40,507 nucleotides of DNA from Paludibacteraceae bacterium (GCA_017961765.1 JAGCWQ010000099.1:1-40507); one strand, 5' to 3'; shown: positions 17,034 through 25,949, numbered from the stretch's first letter. Program-made: numbers and translations. The notes: generated by a model not told the origin, from the letters alone.

Positions 17034-17951
17034 TTATTCTTGCTTATATTTGTTCCACATCAATTCTATTTTCTTTCCTATTTCTTTGCGAAGTTCAAGC
17101 GGCTCCAGCACCTCCATGCGCTCACCATTCCAAAGCAGTTCTTGCAGGAAGTCGAACGTGGGGCGGATTCTAAGCGAGAAGATACTATATTCCTCGTTTC
17201 TTTCAATCTCCTCTTGCGTCTCATGCAACTTTAGGTCTCGGATATAGTTGGCTTGCCATGCACTGACTTTCAGCTTCACCGTTTGGACCTTGACCGATTG
17301 GTCGGTGATGATTCCGAAACAATCCTCAAAAAAAGCTTCCGCATCCCAATCTTTAGACATCTCAAAGGTCTCTCCGGTTGTTTGGAGAGACAAGATGCGG
17401 TCAAACGCATAGATATGAGGCCCTTTCTCTTTGTAGGGAGAAGTGGCGCTGCGTGCCACTAGGTACCATCTTTGGCGAAATAGCTTCACGCAGTAGGGAT
17501 CTACGTCGAACGTGTTGCTTTCTACCCATCCGTAGCCATGGTAGGTGATTCTTAGTCGAGTGTTTGTTTTCAAGGCCTCCATGACGGTGGAGAGGTGTTC
17601 CTGCCCGGAGGGGATCTCCTCCAAGAGGATACGGTTTTTGATTGTTTGGCTGTTCATCAGCAGGTTGCTGACAGAAAGCGTCTTTAATAGCCAGTTGCGT
17701 AGCGTATTGCGTTTGATATCCTCTTTATTTTCGATGTAGTAAGGGTAGTTTCCCTCCCGTTTGCATTCTATGTTCAAGTCGAATATCTCTTCTATGGCGT
17801 TTCTCCATTTGTGGAATGTCCGTTTGGCGATGGGCTTGTCGTCCATCTCTTGGTCGATCCACTTTTGGTTGATCTCTTCGAAAGTGATTTGTCCTGCCTT
17901 ATAGATGGTATCGACCAACCAGACATATTTAATAATAAGATCTTTAACCAT
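17034..17951 (-). CDS. WYL-domain transcriptional regulator
   Basis: 305 aa from the ATG at 17951, which begins MVKDLIIKYVWLVDTIYKAG. A more upstream start at 18014 would lie on top of the promoter and is rejected. The N-terminal about 90 residues form a helix-turn-helix region (ITFEEINQKWIDQ, RTFHKWRNAIEEIF). The WYL domain spans about 110-230 with RQRWYLVARS, the sensing core, and is followed by a WCX-like C-terminal part. WYL proteins bind nucleic-acid or nucleotide ligands and often control DNA-damage or defence genes. It heads an operon with the exonuclease; inverted repeats in its promoter suggest autoregulation. Confidence 0.88.
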   Translation of the reverse strand: MVKDLIIKYVWLVDTIYKAGQITFEEINQKWIDQEMDDKPIAKRTFHKWRNAIEEIFDLNIECKREGNYPYYIENKEDIKRNTLRNWLLKTLSVSNLLMNSQTIKNRILLEEIPSGQEHLSTVMEALKTNTRLRITYHGYGWVESNTFDVDPYCVKLFRQRWYLVARSATSPYKEKGPHIYAFDRILSLQTTGETFEMSKDWDAEAFFEDCFGIITDQSVKVQTVKLKVSAWQANYIRDLKLHETQEEIERNEEYSIFSLRIRPTFDFLQELLWNGERMEVLEPLELRKEIGKKIELMWNKYKQE

Positions 17952-17977
17952 AAGCAATTCGTTTTGTTTATTTGCCC

Positions 17978-18020
17978 CAAAACTAAATAGAACATGTGAA
18001 CAAACAAGGCACATGTTTGT
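17978..18020 (-). promoter_or_regulatory. Promoter and probable operator of the WYL operon
   Basis: On the minus strand the -7 box is TAGTTTTG (17978-17985), and CTTG (18005-18008) lies 19 bases upstream as the -33 box. Two inverted repeats overlap it: AACATGTG (17991-17998) with CACATGTT (18010-18017), and ACAAAC (18000-18005) with GTTTGT (18015-18020). A repressor bound here would cover the -33 box. Autoregulation is inferred. Confidence 0.6.
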
Positions 18021-18085
18021 TTTTTTGACTAAAAAGATGCTGTTTTTATCGTTTTAGCATTTAAGGAGAGGCGTATCCTCTTGCG

Positions 18086-18772
18086 TCATAGGAAGAGAAG
18101 GAACCGTTCCTCCTTTGTTTTCCTTAAATACCATTTCATGAATGGGTGGAGTTGGAAAGTCAAGGCTTTTTGAGGGCAGATGGCTACACATCTGAGACAT
18201 CTTATGCAATGGTTGTCGGGATGGCCGTCATGCATGGATGAAATGGGACATTTTTGGGTACATAGTCCGCACTTTGTGCATTTTGCCGTTTGTATGATGT
18301 GTACGCCTAACCGATTCCGAAGGCTCGGAAGGAAGTTGGCAAAAGGGTTCTTTTGGTACGATGGAATGGCGATTTCTTGGGTTGAATCTATTTTTTCGAA
18401 CAGGGGTTGCAATCGACCTACATCGAATAGGGGACCTTCTGAAAGGTAGGTGTGTCCTGTCGGGACGTAGGCCGCAGCGATTACTTTGCCATGGATGAGT
18501 AGTGAGGCCTCTTGGAGAACATTGCCGAACGACATCCGTCCGTAGGTGGCAATTAGGATGAACCGTTTGGCGTTGATATGCGGAAGGGAAACTCTGACCA
18601 GATCGGGCAGGTTTTGACTATAGACTGGAAAGAGTACGATGGCAAGTTCTTTTGCCTCCTCCATCTTCTTGTCGGGGAGAGGAGAGACCGAAATATTCAG
18701 TTGACCGGCAAAATAGTCGGCGATGGCACGAGTGTGTCCACTCCCTGAGAAACAATAGAGGCCTATTCCCAT
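18086..18772 (-). CDS. EFR1-type flavodoxin/ferredoxin fusion protein
   Basis: 228 aa. The N-terminal flavodoxin-like domain opens with LYCFSGSGHTRAIADYF, an FMN-phosphate-binding type loop. The C-terminal end carries two [4Fe-4S] motifs, CTKCGLCTQKCP and CIRCLRCVAICP (about residues 164-199). Such proteins pass single electrons to partner enzymes. The start overlaps the end of the PP-loop gene by 10 bases, a sign of translational coupling, so it is probably its electron donor. The last 25 residues are basic and hydrophobic (KWYLRKTKEERFLLFL) and may contact a membrane. Family confident; the partner reaction is unknown. Confidence 0.85.
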   Translation of the reverse strand: MGIGLYCFSGSGHTRAIADYFAGQLNISVSPLPDKKMEEAKELAIVLFPVYSQNLPDLVRVSLPHINAKRFILIATYGRMSFGNVLQEASLLIHGKVIAAAYVPTGHTYLSEGPLFDVGRLQPLFEKIDSTQEIAIPSYQKNPFANFLPSLRNRLGVHIIQTAKCTKCGLCTQKCPISSMHDGHPDNHCIRCLRCVAICPQKALTFQLHPFMKWYLRKTKEERFLLFL

Positions 18773-20163
18773 TTTTCGTCGATGAATTGGGTCATTATCT
18801 TACATTCCGGCACCTCTTCCAATGAAAATCCGAGGTGTGTCTTGATCTCTTGGATGGACTCCTCCTTGGAGAGTGATTTTGCTCCCGACGCCAAAGCCAT
18901 CTCAAGGGCACTAAAAGGAATCAACTTGCTTTTGCATCGATAAAATCGGATGAATTGGGAATATTCCTTGCATTTCTCTATTTGACAACTGGTATGCAAT
19001 CCTTTTGTGTTGTCGGGCAAGGAGACCCAGCCGCACTCTTTCTCGATCAACTCTTTTACCGATTTCCAATCGTAGGTCCCACCACTGATTTTGTCCAAGT
19101 CGATTTGTACAAAGGCCGGGATATGCCCTGTCCATGAGGATTTCCGAATGCTTCGTTTCAGGGGCTGTAGGATGGATGGAACTTGATGGATGGCATCTAC
19201 AACATTTCCGATAAGGTCGTTTTTGTAGCCTGCCCACTTTTTCAAGATGGAATCTCCGTAGGCCAATTGCCTCATGGTCATCAGCGTGTGTAGTTGTCCC
19301 TTTTTAAGGGGAGGATGCAACGTCAGAATGCGACCGATATTTGTGATGAATTGGAGAATTTTATTTTCGGAAAAGGAGTAGGCCATCTTGGGCGCCAGGC
19401 CGTTGTAGTAGAGTCCGATGAGTTGGGAAGGCTCGTTTCCTGCGATGAAATAGGGAACTCGTTCTTCGACTAAGGTCGGGTAAAAAAGAACGTAGGCCAA
19501 GGAGGGGCAGGCGCACGTGTTGCCACTGAGTTCATACAACTTTTTGTAAATCGTTTGCATGTCGGCGTTGCTTACATATCGGTTGATAAACTCCACGGTT
19601 GAAAAGTGACGTTTGGCATTCTCTATGCTTTTTCGGGCATTGTCTGAAAGATAAGGAATTTCCCAGGTTAGGGCTAAGACTTTCAGTTTTTTCACCTTCG
19701 CCAGATAGTAGAGGAGGTATGTGGAGTCTTTCCCGCCCGTGTAGAAAAGGGCGACATCGAACCGGGATTTTTTTGCGTGAGGAATCTCCTCAATCAGAGG
19801 GACAACGCTTCTCAATTGTTGGGTGAGTTCTTTTGTCTGGCAGATGGGACATTCTCCCTTTTCATCGAATTCTAAGCCTGGAATCATGTAGGTGTTGGCG
19901 GCGCATCGGGTGCAGAACTGAGCCTCTTCGATTCGTTTCGGGTCTTCTTTCAATTGATCGACCGGAACGATTTCTTTCCCTAAAAGAGGAGTTAAAATGG
20001 CCATTTCATCGGGGGATAGAGCCTTAGGTAGCTGCCGAATCACCGCCAATTGCTTGTCTGATAACTGTATTTTGTTCTTCAATAAATTCTCCTTATTGCG
20101 GAGTCCGTAGTAGTAAAGATGCTTGCCTTCTATCTTCCAACGGTTTTGAAGCCTATATTCCAT
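18763..20163 (-). CDS. PP-loop ATPase, N-acetyl sugar amidotransferase-like
   Basis: 466 aa. An N-terminal domain (about 1-80) of unknown type is followed by a Zn-like knuckle (Cys84, Cys87, Cys105, Cys108: CTRCAAN ... CPICQ) and the PP-loop YTGGKDSTYLL (141-151), which binds ATP and activates a carbonyl or thiolate for nucleophilic attack. The Cys knuckle plus PP-loop order is that of WbpG-like amidotransferases and related tRNA-thiolation enzymes. The C-terminal third is extra. No glutaminase partner is nearby, but a flavodoxin/ferredoxin gene overlaps its end and a thioredoxin-fold gene sits 10 bases upstream. Reaction unknown: sugar amidation, thiolation and a tailoring step are all possible. 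Confidence 0.75.
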   Translation of the reverse strand: MEYRLQNRWKIEGKHLYYYGLRNKENLLKNKIQLSDKQLAVIRQLPKALSPDEMAILTPLLGKEIVPVDQLKEDPKRIEEAQFCTRCAANTYMIPGLEFDEKGECPICQTKELTQQLRSVVPLIEEIPHAKKSRFDVALFYTGGKDSTYLLYYLAKVKKLKVLALTWEIPYLSDNARKSIENAKRHFSTVEFINRYVSNADMQTIYKKLYELSGNTCACPSLAYVLFYPTLVEERVPYFIAGNEPSQLIGLYYNGLAPKMAYSFSENKILQFITNIGRILTLHPPLKKGQLHTLMTMRQLAYGDSILKKWAGYKNDLIGNVVDAIHQVPSILQPLKRSIRKSSWTGHIPAFVQIDLDKISGGTYDWKSVKELIEKECGWVSLPDNTKGLHTSCQIEKCKEYSQFIRFYRCKSKLIPFSALEMALASGAKSLSKEESIQEIKTHLGFSLEEVPECKIMTQFIDEKWE

Positions 20164-20173
20164 GTGGTCATTG

Positions 20174-21556
20174 TCATTTCATTATTTGCTCCATCAGCAT
20201 CCTCAATTCGTCGCTAGGCTCCGCTCCTTTGGAGAGTAGGAAGTTGAAGTCTTTGTCTATCAGCATGAAGGATGGTACGTTTTTAAGTCCGAATGCCTTC
20301 TTTACCAAATCAGGTTCGTTTGCGTTTAGAAAGATCATTTTGTTTCTGAAATTGCTCTCCAAGGATTTGATCCGGTTGTTGTCGTCGAAGAGGAATACGT
20401 TGATGATTTCCATCCTGTCTTTGTATTGGTCCTTGAAGCGGGAGAGTACGGTCAAGTCTTTGTGTGTTTGGTCAATTCTCGAATTACAGAAGTTGATGTA
20501 GAGGTATTTCCCCTTGTACTCGGATAGCTTGTGTAGTTTTTCTTTCGTGTCTGTTCCTTCCAAGTCTGGTGCGGGGGAGCCCACCATATTGATGGAGGAT
20601 TTTATGATGACGTGGGCGAGCAGCTCTCTGTTGCTGTCGGAGAGGATACCTCCGCCTAGTTTTCTCATCATGCCTACGATTTTGCTTTTGTCGTATATGT
20701 CGTTGTTGCTCAGGTCATAGAGGATTTTGATTCCGACCAACTCTTTCAGATTGGAGTCGGTGAGCCCGTATTGGTTGCTGAGCAAGGCGAAATACATTTT
20801 CACATTCTCCGTTTCGATGATTTTGTCGAATAGTGCGCTGATTTCCTCCTCGTCTCTTCTTCTGCGGACAAAATCGTCGAAAAGGCTGTTGAACAAATCC
20901 CAAAAAGCAGGGTTGTGTACATCCGCTCCCACTTTGTTGAATTGAGCGATGAGCGAATCTTGTTTGACTTTAGGGGCCAAGGAGAGCAGGAGCAGAAACC
21001 TGTATTCTTTGTATTGGAACTGGAAATCGTCGTCTAAATCGATGAAAATTCGTCTCAGGTCGGAGATGGAGGCTTGGACAGAATCAATTGGGGCGCCGTA
21101 GGTCATGTGTTTCACGGTGTAGAAGTCGAAGGCATCCTCAAACTCCATCATTTGGTAGTTGAATTCTCCCTTCTTGAACTCTTTGGCTTGTAGCAAGTAG
21201 TCGGCTGGCGTAAAGAAAGGATCCAACTTCATCGGGAGATTCCGCTCGCGGTAAGCAGGAAGGACGACTTCGTAGCTTTTCCCTGGTTGCAGATAGATAA
21301 AGCCATTGCAGACATCCATGGGGATGAATGCCTCCGTGACATCGTTTATGTTAATGCGGAAAGCGAAATTTCCGGCCGAATCGACCTCTGTCTCTGCGAG
21401 TGACCTCGTGTCGTTGATGATCCTGTCCGTGTAGGTCAAAAGGCTGAGCTTCTTCCCTGCGTAATCCTTTGCGGTGCCGAATAGTTTCGTCTCGGCGGCG
21501 TTTGCGCATAAAGTGCAGAGGATAAGGGCCAGGCACAAAATCATTCTCCTTTTCAT
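20174..21556 (-). CDS. Exported thioredoxin-fold protein lacking the CxxC active site
   Basis: 460 aa with a signal peptide (MKRRMILCLALILCTLCANA). The middle is a helical DUF4369-like or unclassified region; the C-terminus (about 325-460) is a TlpA/AhpC-like thioredoxin fold with the usual GSPAPDLEG start and a cis-Pro loop NVPSFML. Where TlpA proteins have WCxxC, this one has FCNSRIDQT: both redox Cys are replaced (Ile361, Thr364), leaving only Cys357. It is likely a non-redox binding protein or chaperone in the periplasm. It is the first gene of a three-gene run with the PP-loop and flavodoxin genes (10-base gap), despite the different compartments. Confidence 0.8.
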   Translation of the reverse strand: MKRRMILCLALILCTLCANAAETKLFGTAKDYAGKKLSLLTYTDRIINDTRSLAETEVDSAGNFAFRININDVTEAFIPMDVCNGFIYLQPGKSYEVVLPAYRERNLPMKLDPFFTPADYLLQAKEFKKGEFNYQMMEFEDAFDFYTVKHMTYGAPIDSVQASISDLRRIFIDLDDDFQFQYKEYRFLLLLSLAPKVKQDSLIAQFNKVGADVHNPAFWDLFNSLFDDFVRRRRDEEEISALFDKIIETENVKMYFALLSNQYGLTDSNLKELVGIKILYDLSNNDIYDKSKIVGMMRKLGGGILSDSNRELLAHVIIKSSINMVGSPAPDLEGTDTKEKLHKLSEYKGKYLYINFCNSRIDQTHKDLTVLSRFKDQYKDRMEIINVFLFDDNNRIKSLESNFRNKMIFLNANEPDLVKKAFGLKNVPSFMLIDKDFNFLLSKGAEPSDELRMLMEQIMK

Positions 21557-21858
21557 TGAATCACATTTTTGTTATGATACAAATATAAGTCATTTTGTCA
21601 AAATTGTTTATAGGTGGGTTGGATAAAATGAAAATGAAGCTCATTTGGGGGCGTAAGATTGTGCAGTGGCCTATTAGGTAGGCGAGTCAGTTTCTGTTGA
21701 TGTGGGCAGATATGGACTAAAATGAGAGAGGACGAGGCTCTTGATTCATTTTTACACGGTCTGAAATATGCGTGAGACAAAAAAAATTGCGAAATTTGCA
21801 CCTTCAAGTGGGGCATAGGTCGGAAGGCCTTTCTCCCTATAGCTAAAATAGTTTTACG
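21557..21858. other. Divergent intergenic region between the thioredoxin-fold operon and mnmG
   Basis: 302 bases. On the minus strand TATATTTG (21580-21587) is a perfect -7 box for the thioredoxin-fold operon. On the plus strand GAAATTTG (21791-21798) is the nearest -7-like match for mnmG (one mismatch). No RNA gene or credible small ORF was seen; the minus-strand frame here has no features of a gene. Confidence 0.5.
21580..21587 (-). promoter_or_regulatory. -7 box of the thioredoxin-fold/PP-loop/EFR1 operon
   Basis: TATATTTG on the minus strand is the consensus Bacteroidetes -7 sequence, 24 bases before the start codon. The -33 box is not clear. Confidence 0.55.
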
Positions 21859-23733
21859 ATGACATTCAAGTATGACGTTATTGTGGTGGGTGCGGGTCAC
21901 GCTGGGTGCGAGGCTGCTGCCGCTGCTGCTAATTTAGGTTCAAAGACGGTGCTTATCACGATGGATATGCACAAAATCGCTCAGATGAGTTGCAATCCGG
22001 CGGTGGGTGGTATCGCCAAAGGACAGATTGTCCGTGAGATAGACGCCTTGGGAGGTTTCTGTGGTATTGTGACGGATCTAACCGCCATCCAGTTCCGTAT
22101 GTTGAACCGTTCGAAGGGACCTGCTATGTGGAGCCCCCGCTCGCAAGCCGATCGACAGAAGTTTAGCGAGAAATGGCGTAACGTCCTTGAAAACACGGAG
22201 AACTTGAGCATCTGGCAGGATTTCGCCACGGAATTGATTGTGAAGGATGGCGCGGTTACAGGTGTCAAGGTGGGTATGGGTGCTATCTTCGAGGCCAAGT
22301 GCGTTGTCTTGACGGCTGGAACATTCTTGAGCGGTTTGATGCACTGCGGACGTGTGCAAGTGCGAGGCGGTCGTATCTCCGAGCCTGCTTCCTATGGGTT
22401 GACAGAACAGTTGAATGCTTTGGGTGTGCAGAGCGGCAGGATGAAGACGGGTACGCCTGTGAGAATAGATGGCCGTTCCATCGACTTTTCTGTGATGGCC
22501 AAGCAAGATGGGGAGGACGATTTCCATAAGTTCTCCTATCTCGATTTCCAACCTCGTCCACTCCAACAACGCAGTTGCTTCATTACCTATACGAATGAGC
22601 AGACCCATGATATTTTGCGGAAGGGGCTTCCTGATTCTCCTCTCTATAATGGACAAATCAAAAGTATCGGTCCCCGCTACTGCCCGAGCATTGAGACGAA
22701 GATTGTCACTTTTGCCGATAAGAATCAACATCAGCTATTTATCGAACCGGAGGGGGAAACAACGCAGGAGTACTATCTAAACGGCTTCTCCTCTTCTTTG
22801 CCGTTGGATATCCAGATGAATGCCTTGAAGACAATCCGAGGCTTGGAGAATGTGAGGATTTATCGTCCGGGTTATGCCATTGAGTATGACTATTTCGACC
22901 CTACTCAGTTGAAGCACAATTTGGAATCGAAGATAGTGAAAAACCTCTTCTTTGCTGGCCAGGTCAACGGTACGACAGGTTATGAAGAGGCTGGCGGACA
23001 AGGTATCATGGCGGGCATCAACGCCCACATCAATTGCCATGGTGGCGAGCCGTTTGTCTTGAACCGTGATGAGGCTTATATCGGCGTATTGATCGACGAT
23101 TTGGTCACTAAAGGTGTGGACGAGCCTTACCGTATGTTTACCTCCCGTGCCGAATATCGTATCTTGTTGAGGCAGGACGATGCCGATGCCCGCTTGACGG
23201 AACGTTCCTATAAATTGGGCTTGGCACGCCAGGACCGAATGGATTTATATAAAGAAAAACGCGATTCCATCGAAAGATTGACAGAATTTATCCGTAACTA
23301 TTCGGTGAAACCGGCCTACATCAACTCTTTCTTGGAGGCCAATGGCACGACACCGCTCTCCGGAGGATGTAAATTGGTGGATTTGGTGAACCGTCCACAG
23401 TTGACCATAGAGGGGTTGGCTACTGCAATTCCTGCGTTGAAATCGGAGATTTCTAAGATTAAGAATCGTCAGGGTGAGATTGTTGAGGCGGCAGAAATCC
23501 AAATCAAATACCAAGGTTATATAGAGAGGGAGACGATGATTGCCGAGAAACTTCATCGGTTGGAGAATATTAAAATTCAAGGTAAGTTCGATTATTCTAC
23601 CCTCCATTCTATTTCTACGGAAGCTCGCCAAAAGTTGGAGCGTATTAATCCTGAAACGATAGGGCAGGCAAGCCGTATCCCAGGCATCTCCCCAAGCGAC
23701 ATCAACATTTTGTTGGTGCTGATGGGAAGGTAG
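21859..23733 (+). CDS. mnmG: tRNA uridine-5-carboxymethylaminomethyl modification enzyme MnmG (GidA)
   Basis: 624 aa, the normal length. The FAD-binding N-terminus reads DVIVVGAGHAGCEAAAAAAN and the MnmG signature SCNPAVGGIAKGQIVREID follows. Later motifs include GTFLSGLMHCG, the Cys-containing SPRSQADRQKFS region, GQVNGTTGYEEAGGQGIMAG and MFTSRAEYR, and the C-terminal helical domain ends in GISPSDINILLVLM. With MnmE it adds the cmnm5 group to the wobble uridine of several tRNAs. A hairpin terminator follows, so it is probably monocistronic. No oddity seen. Confidence 0.98.
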   Translation: MTFKYDVIVVGAGHAGCEAAAAAANLGSKTVLITMDMHKIAQMSCNPAVGGIAKGQIVREIDALGGFCGIVTDLTAIQFRMLNRSKGPAMWSPRSQADRQKFSEKWRNVLENTENLSIWQDFATELIVKDGAVTGVKVGMGAIFEAKCVVLTAGTFLSGLMHCGRVQVRGGRISEPASYGLTEQLNALGVQSGRMKTGTPVRIDGRSIDFSVMAKQDGEDDFHKFSYLDFQPRPLQQRSCFITYTNEQTHDILRKGLPDSPLYNGQIKSIGPRYCPSIETKIVTFADKNQHQLFIEPEGETTQEYYLNGFSSSLPLDIQMNALKTIRGLENVRIYRPGYAIEYDYFDPTQLKHNLESKIVKNLFFAGQVNGTTGYEEAGGQGIMAGINAHINCHGGEPFVLNRDEAYIGVLIDDLVTKGVDEPYRMFTSRAEYRILLRQDDADARLTERSYKLGLARQDRMDLYKEKRDSIERLTEFIRNYSVKPAYINSFLEANGTTPLSGGCKLVDLVNRPQLTIEGLATAIPALKSEISKIKNRQGEIVEAAEIQIKYQGYIERETMIAEKLHRLENIKIQGKFDYSTLHSISTEARQKLERINPETIGQASRIPGISPSDINILLVLMGR

Positions 23734-23814
23734 GATGAACCGCCTCCTATTTTAAAAATGCGTCGTCTCTGACGGAAAGAATTTGTAAGAGTGACCTACG
23801 CAGACACATTTATA

Positions 23815-23840
23815 GCCCCGCCTTTCTAAGGTGGGGCATT
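23815..23840 (+). terminator. Terminator of mnmG
   Basis: GCCCCGCCTT (23815-23824) pairs with AAGGTGGGGC (23828-23837), 10 bp including one G-T pair, loop of 3, followed by ATTTTA. The T tract is weak. Confidence 0.7.
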
Positions 23841-23903
23841 TTAATGATTTAAGAAAGAATCACATATTTTGTCTCTTTTTCGTGCGCATCTCAAAAAAAA
23901 CAG

Positions 23904-23911
23904 TATTTTTG
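23904..23911 (+). promoter_or_regulatory. Promoter -7 box of the GH5 cellulase gene
   Basis: TATTTTTG fits TAnnTTTG. The base group 19 upstream (23881-23884, CGTG) is only a weak -33 match, which could mean dependence on an activator. Confidence 0.5.
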
Positions 23912-24038
23912 TCAAATGTATGGTACGTTCCTTTTTCTCCTCGTTTATTTGGGTTTGGACTGGTATGTTGAAAAAGGCACGGTATTTGCTTTTGGTTTCA
24001 TTACATAGTGACGGATATTAACTTTAATATAATAATAC

Positions 24039-25925
24039 ATGAAAAAAATTTTTACGATGATTGCCCTGGCGATGGCTTGTCTTCAGGGAAACGCATTTGA
24101 TTACTCCAATCCTGCAAACAACAATTATGTTGCAGAATGGGGTAAATTGAAATTGGTGGGCAACCAATTGTCTTCCGAGTCTGGAGAACCTGTCCAATTG
24201 AGAGGTTGGAGTACACACGGTAAGAATTGGCAAGGAGGTTGCTTCGATGATAGAGGCGACTTCGAAATGATGAAGCAAAAAGGTGCTAACTTGGCTCGTA
24301 TCGCCATGTACTTGAAAGAGGGTGGATACGAGGATATCAACTGGATGAAGCAGTGTATCGAGTGGACGAACAGCTTGGGTATGTACTGTATCGTTGACTG
24401 GCACATCCTTACGCCAGGAAACCCTAACGCTGGTGATTATAGCGGTGCTGAGAACTTCTTCCGTTCTATCTCCGGTTGGATTGTGGATAATAACTACAAG
24501 AACGTTATCTATGAGATTTGTAACGAGCCTAACATAGACGAGGAGGGTGACCCTTATCGTCCTGAGGTATGGGGTTGGGTCAAGAAATATGCGGATAAGA
24601 TTCTCCCTGCTATCGCAGAGAAGGATAAGGACGCTGTTGTTGTCGTAGGTACTCCTCAATGGGACAAGGCTCTTTCTTTCCCAATGGAAGATCCTATCGA
24701 TACTTACGGATTGAATGTAATGTACACATTCCACCACTATACTTGTGACCAACAATTCTTCTTGGGTATCCTTTCAGGTGCTGCTGCTTCCCTTCCAGTG
24801 TTCGTTACTGAGTGGGGTGTTTCAAAAGACGATGGTGGTGCTGACGGTCAAGTTTGTACGGGCGATGCTGACAAGATGTTGGCAGTTTGCAACGGTAAGA
24901 ACCTTGGTAACCAAATCATCAGCTGGGCTAACTGGAGCTGGTCTGCAGACTCTCGTAGTTCTTCCGCTTTCTCCAGCTATCCTAACAGCATGAAGGAGTC
25001 TGGTCAATATGTTGAGTCTCAATTGAAGAAGGGTGACCAATTCCAAAAGTCAATCTCAACTCCATACGAGGATCCTCAAGTTTTCGATGGCGAGAATGAC
25101 CTTATCCTCGCTCTTGAGAAGTATGACAAGGGTGGACAAAACGAGGCTTACTACGATTTCGATAGGGAAGACTGGTGGAATTGTAAGGCTTGTAACGCTG
25201 GTGACCTTGGTGAGAAAGGCTTCCGTCCAGGTGAGTATGTTGACGTAGGTTACACGGACAAGAATAACGTGGATAACTGCTACAAGAACTTGGGTTATAT
25301 CGTAAATGGAGAGTGGGTTAAGTATACAATCGACGTTAAGCACGCTGGCGTTTACGAATTTGAACTTTATGCTTGTAATCATATAGACTACAATATCGTC
25401 GCTGTCTCTGTTGATGGCGAGAACGCATTGGTGAACGATAAGGAGGGTACTGACGAGACAGTTAGAGCCTTCTATTTGGATCAATGCAATGGTGGTACTA
25501 CTGATGGTGGATATGATGATTGGGGTTGGGTAAAACCAGTTGCTTCTCCTGAGGCTGCTAGCAAATTTTCTAACACGAAGTTCTATATCAACTTCAAGAA
25601 GCCAGGTGAGCAAGTGCTTGGTTTGGCATTCTTGACTTCCAACTCTGGTTTGGGTGCTCTTAAGTTGATCGGTATTGATAGAACAGGCAATGCAAATGTT
25701 CCTGCTGAGGCAGTTTCCGTATGGCCTAACCCAGCAAACGGTTCATTCAACGTTTCTGTTGCAGAGACTTCTGAAGTGAAGGTTGCCAACGCACAAGGTG
25801 CTGTTGTTTACCTCCAAGAGGTAGAAGGAAATGCTACTGTAAACTTGCAAGCTGCTCCTGGTGTTTACTTCATCACTGTTTCTAACAACAGCGGTGTTGT
25901 CACTAAGAAGTTGATTGTAAAGTAA
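24039..25925 (+). CDS. Secreted GH5 endoglucanase (GH5_2-like) with CBM6-like module and T9SS tail
   Basis: 628 aa. A signal peptide (MKKIFTMIALAMACLQGNAF) is followed by a GH5 domain (about 35-330) with RGWSTHG, DWHILTPGNPN, acid/base Glu163 in VIYEICNEPN, HHY and the nucleophile Glu258 in FVTEWG; the WANWSWS motif is typical of subfamily 2 cellulases. A CBM6-like beta-sandwich spans about 350-545 (GQNEAYYD, FRPGEYVDV, VNGEWVKYTIDVKHAGVYEF). The C-terminus (about 555-628) is a T9SS type A tail, SVWPNPANGSFNV to KKLIVK, so the enzyme is exported to the surface. It hydrolyses beta-1,4-glucan. Codons (aac, aag, ggt, gac, atc) are more biased than in neighbours, suggesting high expression. Confidence 0.95.
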   Translation: MKKIFTMIALAMACLQGNAFDYSNPANNNYVAEWGKLKLVGNQLSSESGEPVQLRGWSTHGKNWQGGCFDDRGDFEMMKQKGANLARIAMYLKEGGYEDINWMKQCIEWTNSLGMYCIVDWHILTPGNPNAGDYSGAENFFRSISGWIVDNNYKNVIYEICNEPNIDEEGDPYRPEVWGWVKKYADKILPAIAEKDKDAVVVVGTPQWDKALSFPMEDPIDTYGLNVMYTFHHYTCDQQFFLGILSGAAASLPVFVTEWGVSKDDGGADGQVCTGDADKMLAVCNGKNLGNQIISWANWSWSADSRSSSAFSSYPNSMKESGQYVESQLKKGDQFQKSISTPYEDPQVFDGENDLILALEKYDKGGQNEAYYDFDREDWWNCKACNAGDLGEKGFRPGEYVDVGYTDKNNVDNCYKNLGYIVNGEWVKYTIDVKHAGVYEFELYACNHIDYNIVAVSVDGENALVNDKEGTDETVRAFYLDQCNGGTTDGGYDDWGWVKPVASPEAASKFSNTKFYINFKKPGEQVLGLAFLTSNSGLGALKLIGIDRTGNANVPAEAVSVWPNPANGSFNVSVAETSEVKVANAQGAVVYLQEVEGNATVNLQAAPGVYFITVSNNSGVVTKKLIVK

Positions 25926-25949
25926 TCAGAACCTAAAAATAACAAAGTA

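Larger units (their letters stand above)
23734..24038. other. Intergenic region between mnmG and the cellulase gene
   Basis: 305 bases. It holds the mnmG terminator hairpin (23815-23840) and a -7 box TATTTTTG (23904-23911) followed by an about 120-base leader before the cellulase start. The long AT-rich leader has no recognised riboswitch or small ORF. Confidence 0.5.

Noticed and set aside
17951-18014. Longer start for the WYL regulator
   Set aside because: It would include the -7 box and the inverted repeats; the ATG at 17951 fits the promoter.
21598-21900. Minus-strand frame of 100 codons in the divergent region before mnmG
   Set aside because: It overlaps the mnmG start, lacks a promoter, and has a His/Pro/Arg-rich composition typical of antisense frames.
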